Below, piece by piece: positions 16,026 to 24,806 of a stretch of DNA of 59,931 nt (positions within the stretch are counted from its first letter, which is position 1; every line of letters begins with the position of its first letter). A program made the translations under genes and the position numbers. This DNA comes from CAZRXG01 sp964603985 (GTDB lineage Bacteria; Chloroflexota; Anaerolineae; Aggregatilineales; UBA3940). The DNA lies in NCBI GenBank assembly GCA_964603985.1, contig CAZRXG010000027.1, positions 1 through 59,931 on the forward strand, written 5' to 3'. The notes under the pieces are model-generated. The model was given only the letters and a program-made list of their open reading frames with translations, was not told the DNA's origin and did no database searches.

Positions 16026-16925
16026 ATGTCCGCTTCACTTCCCTCATTTTTTGTCATCGGCGCACAAAAGGCGGGGACGACCAGCCTGCATACCTGGTTG
16101 AGTCAGCAGCCAGGTGTGTGTCTGCCGAAAAATAAAGAAACTCACTTTTTCAATAACGCAGAATTTTACAACAGGGGGCAGACATGGTATCAGTCCCAAT
16201 TCACATGCAGCCCTGCCGAAAATATTGTTGGCGAGATTGACCCGGAATACCTTTATAGCAGGGAGGCACCGAAGCGCATCAAACAGATGATCCCCGCCCC
16301 GAAGTTTATAGTGATTTTCCGCAGTCCTCTCCAGCGTGCCTATTCGCACTACTTAATGACACGTCGCCGGGGGGTAGAGCCGCTTTCTTTTCGGGATGCC
16401 TTGCTTGCCGAGGGACAACGTAAACGTCAAGACGCGCTGTATTATCACATGCATCATAGTTATTTTGATAGGAGCCGATACACCGAACAGATAGAACACT
16501 ACAAAGCGATTTTCCCGGACGCGCCTTTTTTATATGTGAAGTTTGATACGCTTGTTTCATCGGAAACAGGGCCTGAACACTACAAACAGGTTTGCCAGTT
16601 TATAGGCTTGCAAGCAGAACCGGTGCTTCCCGATTTTTCGGATAAGCGCAATCGGGCCAGTGAATCACGATCCGCATTTGTCAGAGATTTGATCTATCGT
16701 GCCTCACCAATAAAAAAAATGCTGGCTTTTTTCATCCGCTCCGAAGAACTGAAGCTCAAGATTGCCCAGGCAGTTGACACTCTTAACCTGAAGCCTGTTA
16801 AAAACACAGACACTGGATGGCTATCTACTATCCCGGAGGCCATAGTCGAAGAAGCACAAGCCGAATGTGAGGCCCTACAAACTCTGACCGGTCTTGATTT
16901 ATCAGATTGGATACATAGTTTATGA
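16026..16925 (+). CDS. PAPS-dependent sulfotransferase
   Basis: This 299-residue protein carries both cofactor motifs. The 5'-phosphosulfate loop is FFVIGAQKAGTTSLHTWL (residues 8-25) and the 3'-phosphate motif is FIVIFRSPLQRAYSHY. YFDRSRYTEQIEHY and FLYVKFDTL are also typical of the heparan-sulfate-type (NDST-like) group. It should transfer sulfate from PAPS to a sugar hydroxyl or amino group, so the surface glycan of this organism is probably sulfated. Its stop overlaps the next start by 4 bases (ATGA), so it is translationally coupled to the polymerase gene. Confidence 0.85.
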   Translation: MSASLPSFFVIGAQKAGTTSLHTWLSQQPGVCLPKNKETHFFNNAEFYNRGQTWYQSQFTCSPAENIVGEIDPEYLYSREAPKRIKQMIPAPKFIVIFRSPLQRAYSHYLMTRRRGVEPLSFRDALLAEGQRKRQDALYYHMHHSYFDRSRYTEQIEHYKAIFPDAPFLYVKFDTLVSSETGPEHYKQVCQFIGLQAEPVLPDFSDKRNRASESRSAFVRDLIYRASPIKKMLAFFIRSEELKLKIAQAVDTLNLKPVKNTDTGWLSTIPEAIVEEAQAECEALQTLTGLDLSDWIHSL

Positions 16926-18340
16926 TCACCGCACTAATCATTATTATCTTTGTACTTGTGGTAGGGAGCATCGCCATTGCGCTGATGTTCAAGCCCTGCT
17001 ACGGTGTTCTGGCTTTATTGCTACTGATGCCTTTCCATACACTGGTTTTTCGCATTCTTACGGTGGATTTCTCCTTCCCCACGATTGCACTGAGCATCAT
17101 GCCGCTTTGGAAAGAATTTGTTATTGTGCTTTTGTTGATCCGCATCGGTTTCACGGCACTCAAGGCAAAAAGGCTCTATGTTACTTATCCCTGGGTTTTG
17201 TGGATTTTATTTTTCTTTGTCTTGCTTGGTGTGCAGGGCCTGCGAAATTCCCCTACTTTAACAATGGGCCTGTATAGTTTTCGCAGTACCTATGAGCCTT
17301 ATCTCCTTTTGCCTGTGGTCTTAATTGTGTCCTTCTCATCAGAATGGCTTCACAAAGTGACGAAATACATCTTTGTTGTAAGTCTACTAATTAGTGCATT
17401 TGCGCTTTACCAGGTCTGGTTTCTGGGCTTTGACTTCATCTGGAAATATTACAGCACCAATGGGGTTATCCCCACCTCGTTCATTATCATGGGGGGACAG
17501 TTGCAGCGCGCTATGGGAACTTTTGCCAGCCCAAATCAGTTAGGTCTGTACTTAACCTTTATGATTATCCTGGCTTTTAATCTTGCGTTGCGCAAGGTAT
17601 ATGCACGCTGGAAGCTGACTTTGCTGATTATGGTGCTGATAGTTGCCCTGACTTTCACCGTCTCACGTAGCAGTTGGCTGGCGCTTATCATCGGGTTGGG
17701 CTTTAGTTTTATCATCTGGCGAAGAAAGCATCATGGCATTTTGCTCTTGATTGTCGGGCTGGCTCTATTTTTCCCCCTGTTGATCATTATGGGTTTTGAT
17801 CAACACCTGACCAATACCTTTACTGGGCAGGAAATAGCAGCGAGCTACCATGTTGATATCACCTTTGAAAACCTCCGGACCATTTTCTCAAAGCCTCTGG
17901 GGGTCGGCTTCGGACACGTCGGTGCACGCGCTCTGCTTTTCCAGGACACCTTCCCTGCCGAGGCGCGCTACTATACCGAATCGTATATTTTGCAACTGGC
18001 ACTGGAGGCCGGGCTGCCGGCAACGCTGCTGTTCTTCGTCCTCAATGGGGGCAGCGGTCTGGTTTTATACAACAATATCTACCGCGTGGATGGCCGCCTA
18101 TCACATGGGTTCACGGTCAGCGCATGCAGCATGCTGCTGGCAGCGCTGACGCACGCCTGGCTGATCCCCGATCTGCAAGACATCACCTTGAGCATGTATC
18201 TCTGGACTTTCGTCGGCCTGGGGATGCGGATGGCTTCGATTGAGCGGGCCGAGCTGGTGGGAGCAGCGTGGCAAGCTAGGCAAGACCAACAACAATTTCA
18301 TGCCCCTGCACGCACGCCCCCCGGAGTAACCCCGGCATGA
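16922..18340 (+). CDS. O-antigen polymerase/ligase-like membrane protein (Wzy-type)
   Basis: This 472-residue protein has about ten to twelve transmembrane helices, and a loop with RSSWLALIIGLGFSF before it and PLGVGFGHVG within it, as in the Wzy_C/O-antigen ligase family. Such proteins polymerise or ligate lipid-linked repeat units at the outer face of the membrane. It overlaps the sulfotransferase stop (ATGA) and the next glycosyltransferase start (ATGA). Such polymerases diverge fast, so the exact linkage cannot be told. Confidence 0.8.
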   Translation: MITALIIIIFVLVVGSIAIALMFKPCYGVLALLLLMPFHTLVFRILTVDFSFPTIALSIMPLWKEFVIVLLLIRIGFTALKAKRLYVTYPWVLWILFFFVLLGVQGLRNSPTLTMGLYSFRSTYEPYLLLPVVLIVSFSSEWLHKVTKYIFVVSLLISAFALYQVWFLGFDFIWKYYSTNGVIPTSFIIMGGQLQRAMGTFASPNQLGLYLTFMIILAFNLALRKVYARWKLTLLIMVLIVALTFTVSRSSWLALIIGLGFSFIIWRRKHHGILLLIVGLALFFPLLIIMGFDQHLTNTFTGQEIAASYHVDITFENLRTIFSKPLGVGFGHVGARALLFQDTFPAEARYYTESYILQLALEAGLPATLLFFVLNGGSGLVLYNNIYRVDGRLSHGFTVSACSMLLAALTHAWLIPDLQDITLSMYLWTFVGLGMRMASIERAELVGAAWQARQDQQQFHAPARTPPGVTPA

Positions 18341-19281
18341 TCGATCTTTCTGTCATCATCGTCAATTGGAATACGAGCGCTATGCTCGCCCGCTGCCTGG
18401 AGACGCTCTTTGCCCATACAACAGAGCTTAACCTCGAAGTCGTTGTGGTAGATAACGCCTCTACAGATGACAGTCTCGCCATGCTCGCCACACGCTTTCC
18501 ACAGGTGCAGCGAATCGCCAATCAGGAGAATGTCGGTTTTGCAGCCGCCAATAATCAGGGCCTGACCGCCAGCAGGGGACGCTACCGCCTGCTGCTCAAC
18601 CCCGATACAGAAGTGCTGGATCAGACTTTGAGCCGCATGGTACAGTACATGGACAGCCACCCACAGGTGGGAGTGCTTAGCCCCCGCTTGATGCTGCCCG
18701 ATGGCACTATCCAGGGTGGCGCGGCGGGCTACTTTCCCAGCCCCCGAACTCTGTTTTACTATGCCTTTATGCTGCAGGCCCTTTTTCCGAGGCGTGTGCG
18801 GGCGCTCTGGCTGGATGAAAAGAGCTATCGAGCAGATGAAATTGCAGTCGATTGGGTATCCGGGGCATGCTTGATGCTACGGGAAGAGATTCTGGCACAG
18901 GTGGGAGGGCTGGATGACTCGTATTTCATGTACGCCGAGGATATTGACTGGTGCTACCGGATCAAACAGGCAGGCTGGCAGGTCGTCTGCCTGAGCAAGC
19001 TGACCATCATCCATCACATCGGAGGAAGTACTTCACAGCGCAGCCCTGGTTTTGTTGCGCAGCACATTAAAGGTCTCGATAGATACTATCGCAGCAAGCA
19101 CCCTCCTCTTAAAGTGGCGCTGATGCATTTCTGGGGGATGTGGGGCTTTACTATCCGGGCACTGCTCTACCAACTAACAGGCCGGGCCAGGCGTGCTGAA
19201 ACATACAGCGATTCAGCAGCCCGTACAATGTGGCAACTCGCCCACACCAGTTGGCAATGTTTAACAGGCAGGTATAAATAG
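18337..19281 (+). CDS. Glycosyltransferase family 2 (rhamnosyltransferase-like)
   Basis: This 314-residue GT-A enzyme has the N-terminal nucleotide-binding pattern LSVIIVNWNTSAMLARCLET, VVVDNASTDDS, NVGFAAANNQG and the metal-binding LLNPDTEV. Later come WVSGACLMLRE and a catalytic-type YAEDIDWCYRI. This pattern is common in WbbL-like rhamnosyltransferases, though the sugar cannot be fixed from sequence. It overlaps the polymerase stop by 4 bases. It is the last gene of the more AT-rich block. Confidence 0.85.
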   Translation: MIDLSVIIVNWNTSAMLARCLETLFAHTTELNLEVVVVDNASTDDSLAMLATRFPQVQRIANQENVGFAAANNQGLTASRGRYRLLLNPDTEVLDQTLSRMVQYMDSHPQVGVLSPRLMLPDGTIQGGAAGYFPSPRTLFYYAFMLQALFPRRVRALWLDEKSYRADEIAVDWVSGACLMLREEILAQVGGLDDSYFMYAEDIDWCYRIKQAGWQVVCLSKLTIIHHIGGSTSQRSPGFVAQHIKGLDRYYRSKHPPLKVALMHFWGMWGFTIRALLYQLTGRARRAETYSDSAARTMWQLAHTSWQCLTGRYK

Positions 19282-19323
19282 CACCCTAATTTCGTTTAAC
19301 AGATTCCCCCAAGCTACTTTAAA

Positions 19324-20034
19324 ATGCCACTCACGAACCTGATAGAAAAAGCTGCCCAACTGTTCAAAGGGCCGGATTACCACCTCGACCCGGCGGTGCC
19401 CACGTCGGCCATGCTGAGCTACGGCATCCGGCGGGGCGTCGCCCTGGCGCGCTGCCTGCTGCGCGGGGTGGTGATCTCGCCTGATCCACGCGCCCTGGTC
19501 TTCCTGGGGCCGGGTGTCAGATTGAGGCATCGCCGGTACATCAGGTTTGGGCGGGGCGTCACGCTGGGCCGGGGTGTCATAATCGACGCCCTGTCCAGGC
19601 ACGGCGTCGAACTCGGCGATAACGTCAACATCGGCCCGTACTCGATCATCATGACCACCGGGGTGATCACCCGCATCGGCGAGGGCTGCCGTCTGGGAGC
19701 ACGGTCGGCGATGGGCGCGTACTCGTTCATCGGGGCCGCCGGGGGTGTGTGGATCGGGGAGGACGTGATTATGGGCCAGCGGGTGAGCTTCCACGCGGAG
19801 AACCACGTTTTCGAGCGCACCGACGTGCCGATCCGCCAGCAGGGCGTGACGCGCAAGGGCATCACGGTTGAGGACGACTGCTGGATAGGGGCCAACGTGA
19901 CGTTCCTTGACGGGGCGTGCGTCGGGCGGGGGTGCGTGATCGGGGCCGGGTCGGTTGTTCAGGGCGAGATCCCACCTTATTCCGTTGCGGTGGGCGTCCC
20001 GGCGCGGGTCGTCAAGAGCAGAAAGCCTGAGTGA
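19324..20034 (+). CDS. Left-handed beta-helix acyltransferase (WbbJ-like)
   Basis: This 236-residue protein shows hexapeptide-repeat turns typical of a left-handed parallel beta-helix: IRFGRGVTLGRGVII, VELGDNVNIGPYSII, WIGEDVIMGQRVSFH, CWIGANVTFLDGACV and CVIGAGSVVQGEIP. The catalytic-type His is in VSFHAENHVF. It would O-acetylate or otherwise acylate a sugar of the polysaccharide, using acetyl-CoA in the cytoplasm. GC content is high again here, unlike the preceding four genes. Confidence 0.85.
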   Translation: MPLTNLIEKAAQLFKGPDYHLDPAVPTSAMLSYGIRRGVALARCLLRGVVISPDPRALVFLGPGVRLRHRRYIRFGRGVTLGRGVIIDALSRHGVELGDNVNIGPYSIIMTTGVITRIGEGCRLGARSAMGAYSFIGAAGGVWIGEDVIMGQRVSFHAENHVFERTDVPIRQQGVTRKGITVEDDCWIGANVTFLDGACVGRGCVIGAGSVVQGEIPPYSVAVGVPARVVKSRKPE

Positions 20035-20038
20035 GCAG

Positions 20039-20335
20039 ATGCCACAGGGGACGACCCCCTCACAGCAGCGGGAGCGATCGGCACGTCCGAAGGTGCTCTT
20101 TATCCACCAGGGCGGCGAGGTGACGGGCTATCTGGTACCGCCGGACGAGCCGCAGGCGATGGCGGACCGGCTGATGGAGTTGGCGGGAAATAAGGCCCTG
20201 TGTGAGCGGATGGGTGAGCGAGGCCGCCGACGGCTGGAAGAACTGTTCACGCTGGAGCACTTCAACCGGCGCATCCGCGAGGCCGTCCTGGGCGTCCTGT
20301 ACGGCGAGCGGGCGGGAGTCAGGGGGAAGGGATAG
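20039..20335 (+). pseudogene. Glycosyltransferase remnant with internal deletion
   Basis: The 98-codon frame joins a glycosyltransferase-like N-terminal strand (RPKVLFIHQGG) directly to the C-terminal end of a family 4 enzyme (VTGYLVPPDEPQAMADRLME, RRRLEELFTLEHFNRRI). The acceptor domain and most of the donor domain, including the EX7E motif, are missing. An in-frame deletion of several hundred bases is the simplest explanation. The last bases overlap the GTG start of the next gene (TAGTG). It is unlikely to be active. Confidence 0.65.
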
Positions 20336-21480
20336 TGAAGATCGCATTACTCGGCACACGCGGCATCCCGGCCAGCTACAGCGGCTTCGAGACGTGCGTC
20401 GAGCAGCTCGGCCAGCGGTTGGCAGAGCGCGGCCACGAGGTGACCGTCTACTGCCGCTCGCACCACATCACGTATCCGGGCGATACCTACAAGGGGATGC
20501 GCCTGGTAAAGCTGCCGACCATCACCAACAAGTACCTGGACACGATTGTGCACTCATTTGTCTCGTCGGTGCACGCGCTGTTCGAGCGTTACGACGTGGG
20601 GCTGTACTTCATTGCGGGCAACAGCCCGGTGACGTGGATCCCCCGGCTGGTTGGCACAAAGACGCTGCTTAACGTCGACGGGCTGGATTGGAAGCGGGAA
20701 AAGTGGCCGACCTTCGCCAAGAAATATATCCAGTTCGCGGAGTTCCTGGCGACCAGGCTGCCCAACGCCTACGTGACCGATTCACGGGTGATCCAGCGCT
20801 ACTACCGCGACCGGTTCGGCGACGAGCCGCCCTATATTCCCTACGGTTCTGAGGTAAACCCGCTTCCGCCGGGCGAGACGCTGGCGCGCTTCGGCCTGGA
20901 GCCGCAGCAGTACGTGCTGTTCGTGGGCCGGCTGGTGCCTGAGAACTGCGCCCATCACCTGGTCGAAGCGTTCCGGGGCATTGACACCGACTTAAAGTGC
21001 GTGGTCGTGGGCAACGCGCCTTATGCCGAGGACTACCAGGCGGAACTGCGCGCCCTGGCGGGAGACGACCCATGCATCATCTTCACCGGCTACGTGTTCG
21101 GCGACGGGTACAGCGAACTGGGGGCAAACGCTTACATCTTCGTCGAGACATCGGGTGTCGGGGGGACACACCCCGCATTGACGGAGGCGATGGCCTTCGG
21201 CAACTGTGTCATCACACACAACACGCCGGAAAACCTGGAGACGATAGGCGAGGCCGGGTTGTGGTATGAGGGAAACGTGGGCGCGGAGAGCCTGCGGGAA
21301 GTGCTGGCGCGGTTATTGTCAGCCCCGGCGCTCGTCGCGGAGTACCGGGAGCGGGCGCACCGTCACGCTCAGGCCCACTACCGGTGGGATGTCATTACCG
21401 ACGCTTACGAGCGGCTCTTCCACGAGCTGTGCGGAACACCCCTCCCCGAGCGTCTCCGGCAGTCCTCAACCGGAGAATAA
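20335..21480 (+). CDS. Glycosyltransferase with DUF1972-type N-terminus
   Basis: This 381-residue GT-B enzyme starts at GTG with MKIALLGTRGIPASYSGFET, the hallmark of the DUF1972 group (often rhamnosyl- or galactosyltransferases of capsule loci). Downstream are NVDGLDWKREKW, YVLFVGRLVPEN, IIFTGYVFG and a donor-site segment ending in HPALTEAMAFGNCVITHNTP. A conserved Tyr-Gly-Ser (PYIPYGSEV) precedes the second domain. It completes the set of cytoplasmic transferases. The AT-rich stretch after its stop holds a promoter for the next gene. Confidence 0.85.
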   Translation: MKIALLGTRGIPASYSGFETCVEQLGQRLAERGHEVTVYCRSHHITYPGDTYKGMRLVKLPTITNKYLDTIVHSFVSSVHALFERYDVGLYFIAGNSPVTWIPRLVGTKTLLNVDGLDWKREKWPTFAKKYIQFAEFLATRLPNAYVTDSRVIQRYYRDRFGDEPPYIPYGSEVNPLPPGETLARFGLEPQQYVLFVGRLVPENCAHHLVEAFRGIDTDLKCVVVGNAPYAEDYQAELRALAGDDPCIIFTGYVFGDGYSELGANAYIFVETSGVGGTHPALTEAMAFGNCVITHNTPENLETIGEAGLWYEGNVGAESLREVLARLLSAPALVAEYRERAHRHAQAHYRWDVITDAYERLFHELCGTPLPERLRQSSTGE

Positions 21481-21527
21481 AGGCTGCCGGGCGGTTCACT
21501 GCCGGGTTGTATCACTTTTGTAAGTAA

Positions 21528-21555
21528 TTGAGCCTTGTTTGTTATGCTCTAGAAT
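21528..21555 (+). promoter_or_regulatory. Sigma70-type promoter for the initiating transferase gene
   Basis: TTGAGC (21528-21533), a 16-base spacer and TAGAAT (21550-21555) stand about 86 bases before the ATG at 21642, inside an AT-rich stretch unlike its surroundings. Confidence 0.45.
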
Positions 21556-21641
21556 CACCCCTCCCTTATAATTTCCTTAGACCTTTTTCATGATTTTTTT
21601 CGTAATTTATCCGGCATCGCCAACTGACTTATCGTATCGTC

Positions 21642-23051
21642 ATGATAAAACGCCAAAGCATCAACTATGCCATATTCTCATACGCCCTTGACCTCGTCGT
21701 GACCCTGGGATCCCTGGCGCTTGCACATTACCTGCGCCCGATCCTGCCCCTGGGACAACCCCTGCCGGGTGCCCTCGTGGTGGTCCCGGCCCCTGTCTAC
21801 GGCGTGGTGACCGTCATCTGGACGGTTGTTTTCTTTGCGCTCTCTGTTTACGATCCGAACAGAGTAGATCGCGCAGCAGATGAGCTCCGTAGCGTCGTGC
21901 TGGCAATCCTGTTCGCCGAACTGATGGCCGCGGGCGCGCTCTTCTTTTCCTTCCGCGAAGTATCGCGCTTCCTCGTCATTTACTTCTTCATCCTGGACTT
22001 CGCCGCCCTGATCGGGTGGCGGGTCGCGGCACGGGGCTTCTACCGCCTGCTGTTTAACGGAAAATCCCACCGTCCCCGCCGCGTGATCATCGTGGGCGGT
22101 GACGGCCTGGGCAGAACGGTCGCCAAGACGATCCAGGATTACAGCTGGACCGACCTGGAACTGGTCGGCTTCCTGGACGACGACCGTCCGGGGCCGATCA
22201 TCAACCTGCCGGTGCTGGGCACGCTCGACGAGACGTATAAGGTCGTGGAGCGCACCGGCGTCGAAGAGGTCGTGATCGCGCTGTCCTACCGCGCCTACGA
22301 GAAGCTGAATTCCATCGTCGCCAGCCTCCAGACCCTGCCGGTGCAGGTGCGGGTGGTGCCTGACTACTTCAGCCTGGTGCTGTACCGCGCCACGGTGGAG
22401 GATTTCGGCGGCCTGCCCCTGATCAACCTGCGCGATCCGGCGTTGACCCCTTACCAGTGCCTGGTCAAGCGCGCGTTCGACCTGGTCGTTGGCTCACTCT
22501 CGGCTGTCTTCAGCGCCCCGATCATGGCGCTGATCGCGCTGGCGATCAAGCTCGATTCGCCAGGGCCGGTGATCTTCAAGCAGCAGCGCGTCGGTGAGAA
22601 CGGGCGGCTGTTCACAATGTACAAATTCCGCTCGATGGTGACAGATGCCGAGACCCGGCAGAAGCAGGTCAACCGCGACAACGGGAAGGGACAGGTAATC
22701 CACAAGGTACGGGGCGATCCGCGCGTGACACGGGTGGGGAGCTTTATCCGGCGCACCAGCCTGGATGAACTGCCCCAGCTTATCAACGTGCTGAAGGGCG
22801 ATCTGAGTCTGGTCGGGCCGCGCCCGGAACTGCCCTGGCTGGTTGAGAAGTACGAGCCCTGGCAGCGCAAGCGGTTCGCCGTGCCGCAGGGAATGACCGG
22901 CTGGTGGCAGGTCAACGGGCGCAGCGACAAGCCAATGCACCTGAACACCGAGGATGACCTGTACTATATCCAGCACTACTCCCTTCTGCTCGACCTCCAC
23001 ATTCTGTGGAAAACGGTATCCGTCGTCCTGAAGAGCCAGGGGGCGTATTGA
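21642..23051 (+). CDS. Undecaprenyl-phosphate sugar phosphotransferase (WbaP/CpsE-like)
   Basis: This 469-residue initiating enzyme loads the first sugar-1-phosphate onto undecaprenyl phosphate. The N-terminal half has four or five hydrophobic helices (about 8-130) and then a Rossmann-like CoA-binding_3 domain (RRVIIVGGDGLGRTVAKTI). The C-terminal catalytic domain has KRAFDLVVGSLSAVF, PVIFKQQRVGENGRLFTMYK, FIRRTSLDELPQLINVLKGD, LVGPRPELP and GMTGWWQVNGRS, the full set of polyprenyl phosphoglycosyltransferase motifs. It has its own promoter and a strong terminator, so it may be expressed separately from the transferase genes. Confidence 0.92.
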   Translation: MIKRQSINYAIFSYALDLVVTLGSLALAHYLRPILPLGQPLPGALVVVPAPVYGVVTVIWTVVFFALSVYDPNRVDRAADELRSVVLAILFAELMAAGALFFSFREVSRFLVIYFFILDFAALIGWRVAARGFYRLLFNGKSHRPRRVIIVGGDGLGRTVAKTIQDYSWTDLELVGFLDDDRPGPIINLPVLGTLDETYKVVERTGVEEVVIALSYRAYEKLNSIVASLQTLPVQVRVVPDYFSLVLYRATVEDFGGLPLINLRDPALTPYQCLVKRAFDLVVGSLSAVFSAPIMALIALAIKLDSPGPVIFKQQRVGENGRLFTMYKFRSMVTDAETRQKQVNRDNGKGQVIHKVRGDPRVTRVGSFIRRTSLDELPQLINVLKGDLSLVGPRPELPWLVEKYEPWQRKRFAVPQGMTGWWQVNGRSDKPMHLNTEDDLYYIQHYSLLLDLHILWKTVSVVLKSQGAY

Positions 23052-23077
23052 GCGGTCGCCTGGGTAATTTGGGGAGA

Positions 23078-23117
23078 GGAGGGACCCCCAGTCCACTGAG
23101 GGGTCTCTCCTGCTTTT
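23078..23117 (+). terminator. Rho-independent terminator of the polysaccharide locus
   Basis: GGAGGGACCCC (23078-23088) pairs with GGGGTCTCTCC (23100-23110), 11 positions with one G-T wobble, followed by TGCTTTT. Confidence 0.75.
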
Positions 23118-23231
23118 ACGGAATATGCGCTTCCTTCATGGCGACGGAGAGGTTTGATCTGGTTCAGTTTTGGCACAGATAAAGTTTTTGGGGGTTACGC
23201 GGCTTGCCAAGTCGGTCAAGCTTATTAAGAT

Positions 23232-23268
23232 CATATTTGTAAATGTGGGGGTGCCCCCGTTGAATATG
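23232..23268. promoter_or_regulatory. Nested palindrome upstream of the LysR gene
   Basis: An outer CATATT (23232-23237) / AATATG (23263-23268) surrounds a perfect palindrome GGGGGTGCCCCC (23247-23258). It lies 31 bases before the LysR start and could be its own operator. Confidence 0.35.
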
Positions 23269-23298
23269 TGAGCCGAACAATGCGTTGGAGCAGAAACC

Positions 23299-24225
23299 AT
23301 GATTGACTTGATGAGGCTACAGACATTCCTCTACGCCGCTGAAAACCTGAGTTTCTCGGCGGCTGCCAGACACATGCAGCTCACGCAGCCGACCATCAGC
23401 CACCATATCAAGACACTCGAAGAAACTCTCGGTGTGGAACTGTTTGATCGCTCCGGTGGTGCGCTCAAGCTCACCGAAGCGGGGCGCCTGCTCCTGCCCC
23501 AGGCACGGAAGCTGGTCCGTTACTCAATTGAGCTACAGCAGATGATGGAGTCGATCCAGGATGAGATACTGGGCCACATCCGGATTGTTTGCAGCACCAC
23601 GACCGGCAAATACATCCTCCCGCAATTTGCGGCCCGATTTCGGCATCGACATCCTGGGGTCAGGGTGTCGATTCTCAGGTGCACCCCTGAACATGTCGGT
23701 CTCCGTCTGCTTGAGACGGAAGCCAACCTGGGCGTCGTGAGTTATGATGTCTGCGGCCACAGCGGGCTGGAGTGTCAGGAGTTCTTCGAAGATCATGTCA
23801 TCCTGATCGTCCCTGCCGATCACCCCTGGGCATCCCGCCAGTACGTCGAACCCACAGAATTGCTGCAAGAGCCATTCCTCATCCGTGAGCCAACCTCCGG
23901 AACGCGGCGTGTCATGCTTGCCGAACTGGGCAAGCATGACATCGCTCTTGACAATATGAATATCTTTATGGAGCTGGGAAACGCTGAAGCGATTGTCAGG
24001 ACCATCGAGGCGGGATTCGGGATTTCGTTCATTTCACGAACGGCTGCCGCATGGGCGCTGGATCGTGGCAGCGTGGTTGAGGTGCCGGTGGCGGGATTCA
24101 GCCTGTATCGGCGGGTTTATATGGTGCGAAAGAGCATTCGCGAGGCAAACCGGGCGGTGGAAGCTTTCTGGGGCTTTGTGCACGATCCAACTAACGTCGA
24201 TCTTCTGCACATGGCCGAGCGGTAG
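23299..24225 (+). CDS. LysR-family transcriptional regulator
   Basis: This 308-residue protein has an N-terminal winged HTH (residues 4-63: LMRLQTFLYAAENLSFSAAA, LTQPTISHHIKTLEETLGVE). A periplasmic-binding-protein-like effector domain follows (about 90-295), with HIRIVCSTTTGKYILPQFAA and the usual GNAEAIVRTIEAGFGISFIS. GGAG precedes the ATG. It is convergent with the DsrE gene and separated from it by a perfect hairpin. Such genes next to sulfur operons often sense sulfur or thiol metabolites (CysB/CbbR relatives), but the ligand cannot be read from sequence. It may control the Hdr/Tus operon that ends beside it. Confidence 0.9.
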   Translation: MIDLMRLQTFLYAAENLSFSAAARHMQLTQPTISHHIKTLEETLGVELFDRSGGALKLTEAGRLLLPQARKLVRYSIELQQMMESIQDEILGHIRIVCSTTTGKYILPQFAARFRHRHPGVRVSILRCTPEHVGLRLLETEANLGVVSYDVCGHSGLECQEFFEDHVILIVPADHPWASRQYVEPTELLQEPFLIREPTSGTRRVMLAELGKHDIALDNMNIFMELGNAEAIVRTIEAGFGISFISRTAAAWALDRGSVVEVPVAGFSLYRRVYMVRKSIREANRAVEAFWGFVHDPTNVDLLHMAER

Positions 24226-24265
24226 CCGGTGGATGGTTAAGGAGATATTGGCCGGTGCAAACGGA

Positions 24266-24294
24266 CAGCGCCGCTCCGAATAGAAGCGGCGCTG
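24266..24294. terminator. Perfect 10-bp hairpin between convergent LysR and DsrE genes
   Basis: CAGCGCCGCT (24266-24275) pairs perfectly with AGCGGCGCTG (24285-24294) around a 9-base loop. No T-run follows, but the position between two stops fits a bidirectional terminator. Confidence 0.55.
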
Positions 24295-24322
24295 CCGAAC
24301 AGTGAAAGGAGATTATCAGTCG

Positions 24323-24688
24323 CTAGAATGTGAGGGTGATGCCTGCGCCCTCGGCGTCCATCAGGAAGGACGGAGCATTCATGATCTCGATTCGCTCGTC
24401 GCGCAGGTCTTCGACCTTGATGTCTTTGGCCTCAAGAGCCAGCTCGCACAGGATGATCCTGCCACCCTCGTCCAGGATGGTGTTGAAAAGCTCCACCGGG
24501 TCGGGCAGCCCCTTCTTTCCCTGGAACTTCTCCAATTCGCCCTTCAACAGGACTTTTGAGCCGCCAGGGCAGAAGAATAAGATCACGTCTTCGCCGATGC
24601 CGACGCCTGACGCTCCCATGATGAAGGTGGGCATCACGCCAGCGCTGTCGCTGTTGCAGACCACAACCATTGGGCCGTTCTCACTCAT
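24323..24688 (-). CDS. DsrE-family sulfur carrier/transfer protein
   Basis: This 121-residue cytosolic protein has the DsrE/DsrF-like fold pattern. A first strand with MVVVCNSDSAGVM is followed by a hydrophobic strand DVILFFCPGG with a flexible loop, and then GRIILCELALEAKDI, where Cys81 sits at the usual sulfur-carrying position; Cys11 and Cys40 are also present. It closes the operon that starts with the ArsR and TusA genes, 118 bases downstream of the QmoC-type gene. The pairing with TusA suggests persulfide relay towards or from the Hdr/Qmo complex. Whether it oxidises or reduces sulfur is not decided by the sequence. Confidence 0.8.
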   Translation of the reverse strand: MSENGPMVVVCNSDSAGVMPTFIMGASGVGIGEDVILFFCPGGSKVLLKGELEKFQGKKGLPDPVELFNTILDEGGRIILCELALEAKDIKVEDLRDERIEIMNAPSFLMDAEGAGITLTF

Positions 24689-24806
24689 ATCTCGTCTCCT
24701 TGTTATGTGTGCAGGTTATTATCAGGTGATCCTCTGAAACGGAGGATTACTTCCAAAGAGCGACTGATTGCTCCGTCAACTTGGCAAGAGATCGCGGCGG
24801 GCTTTC

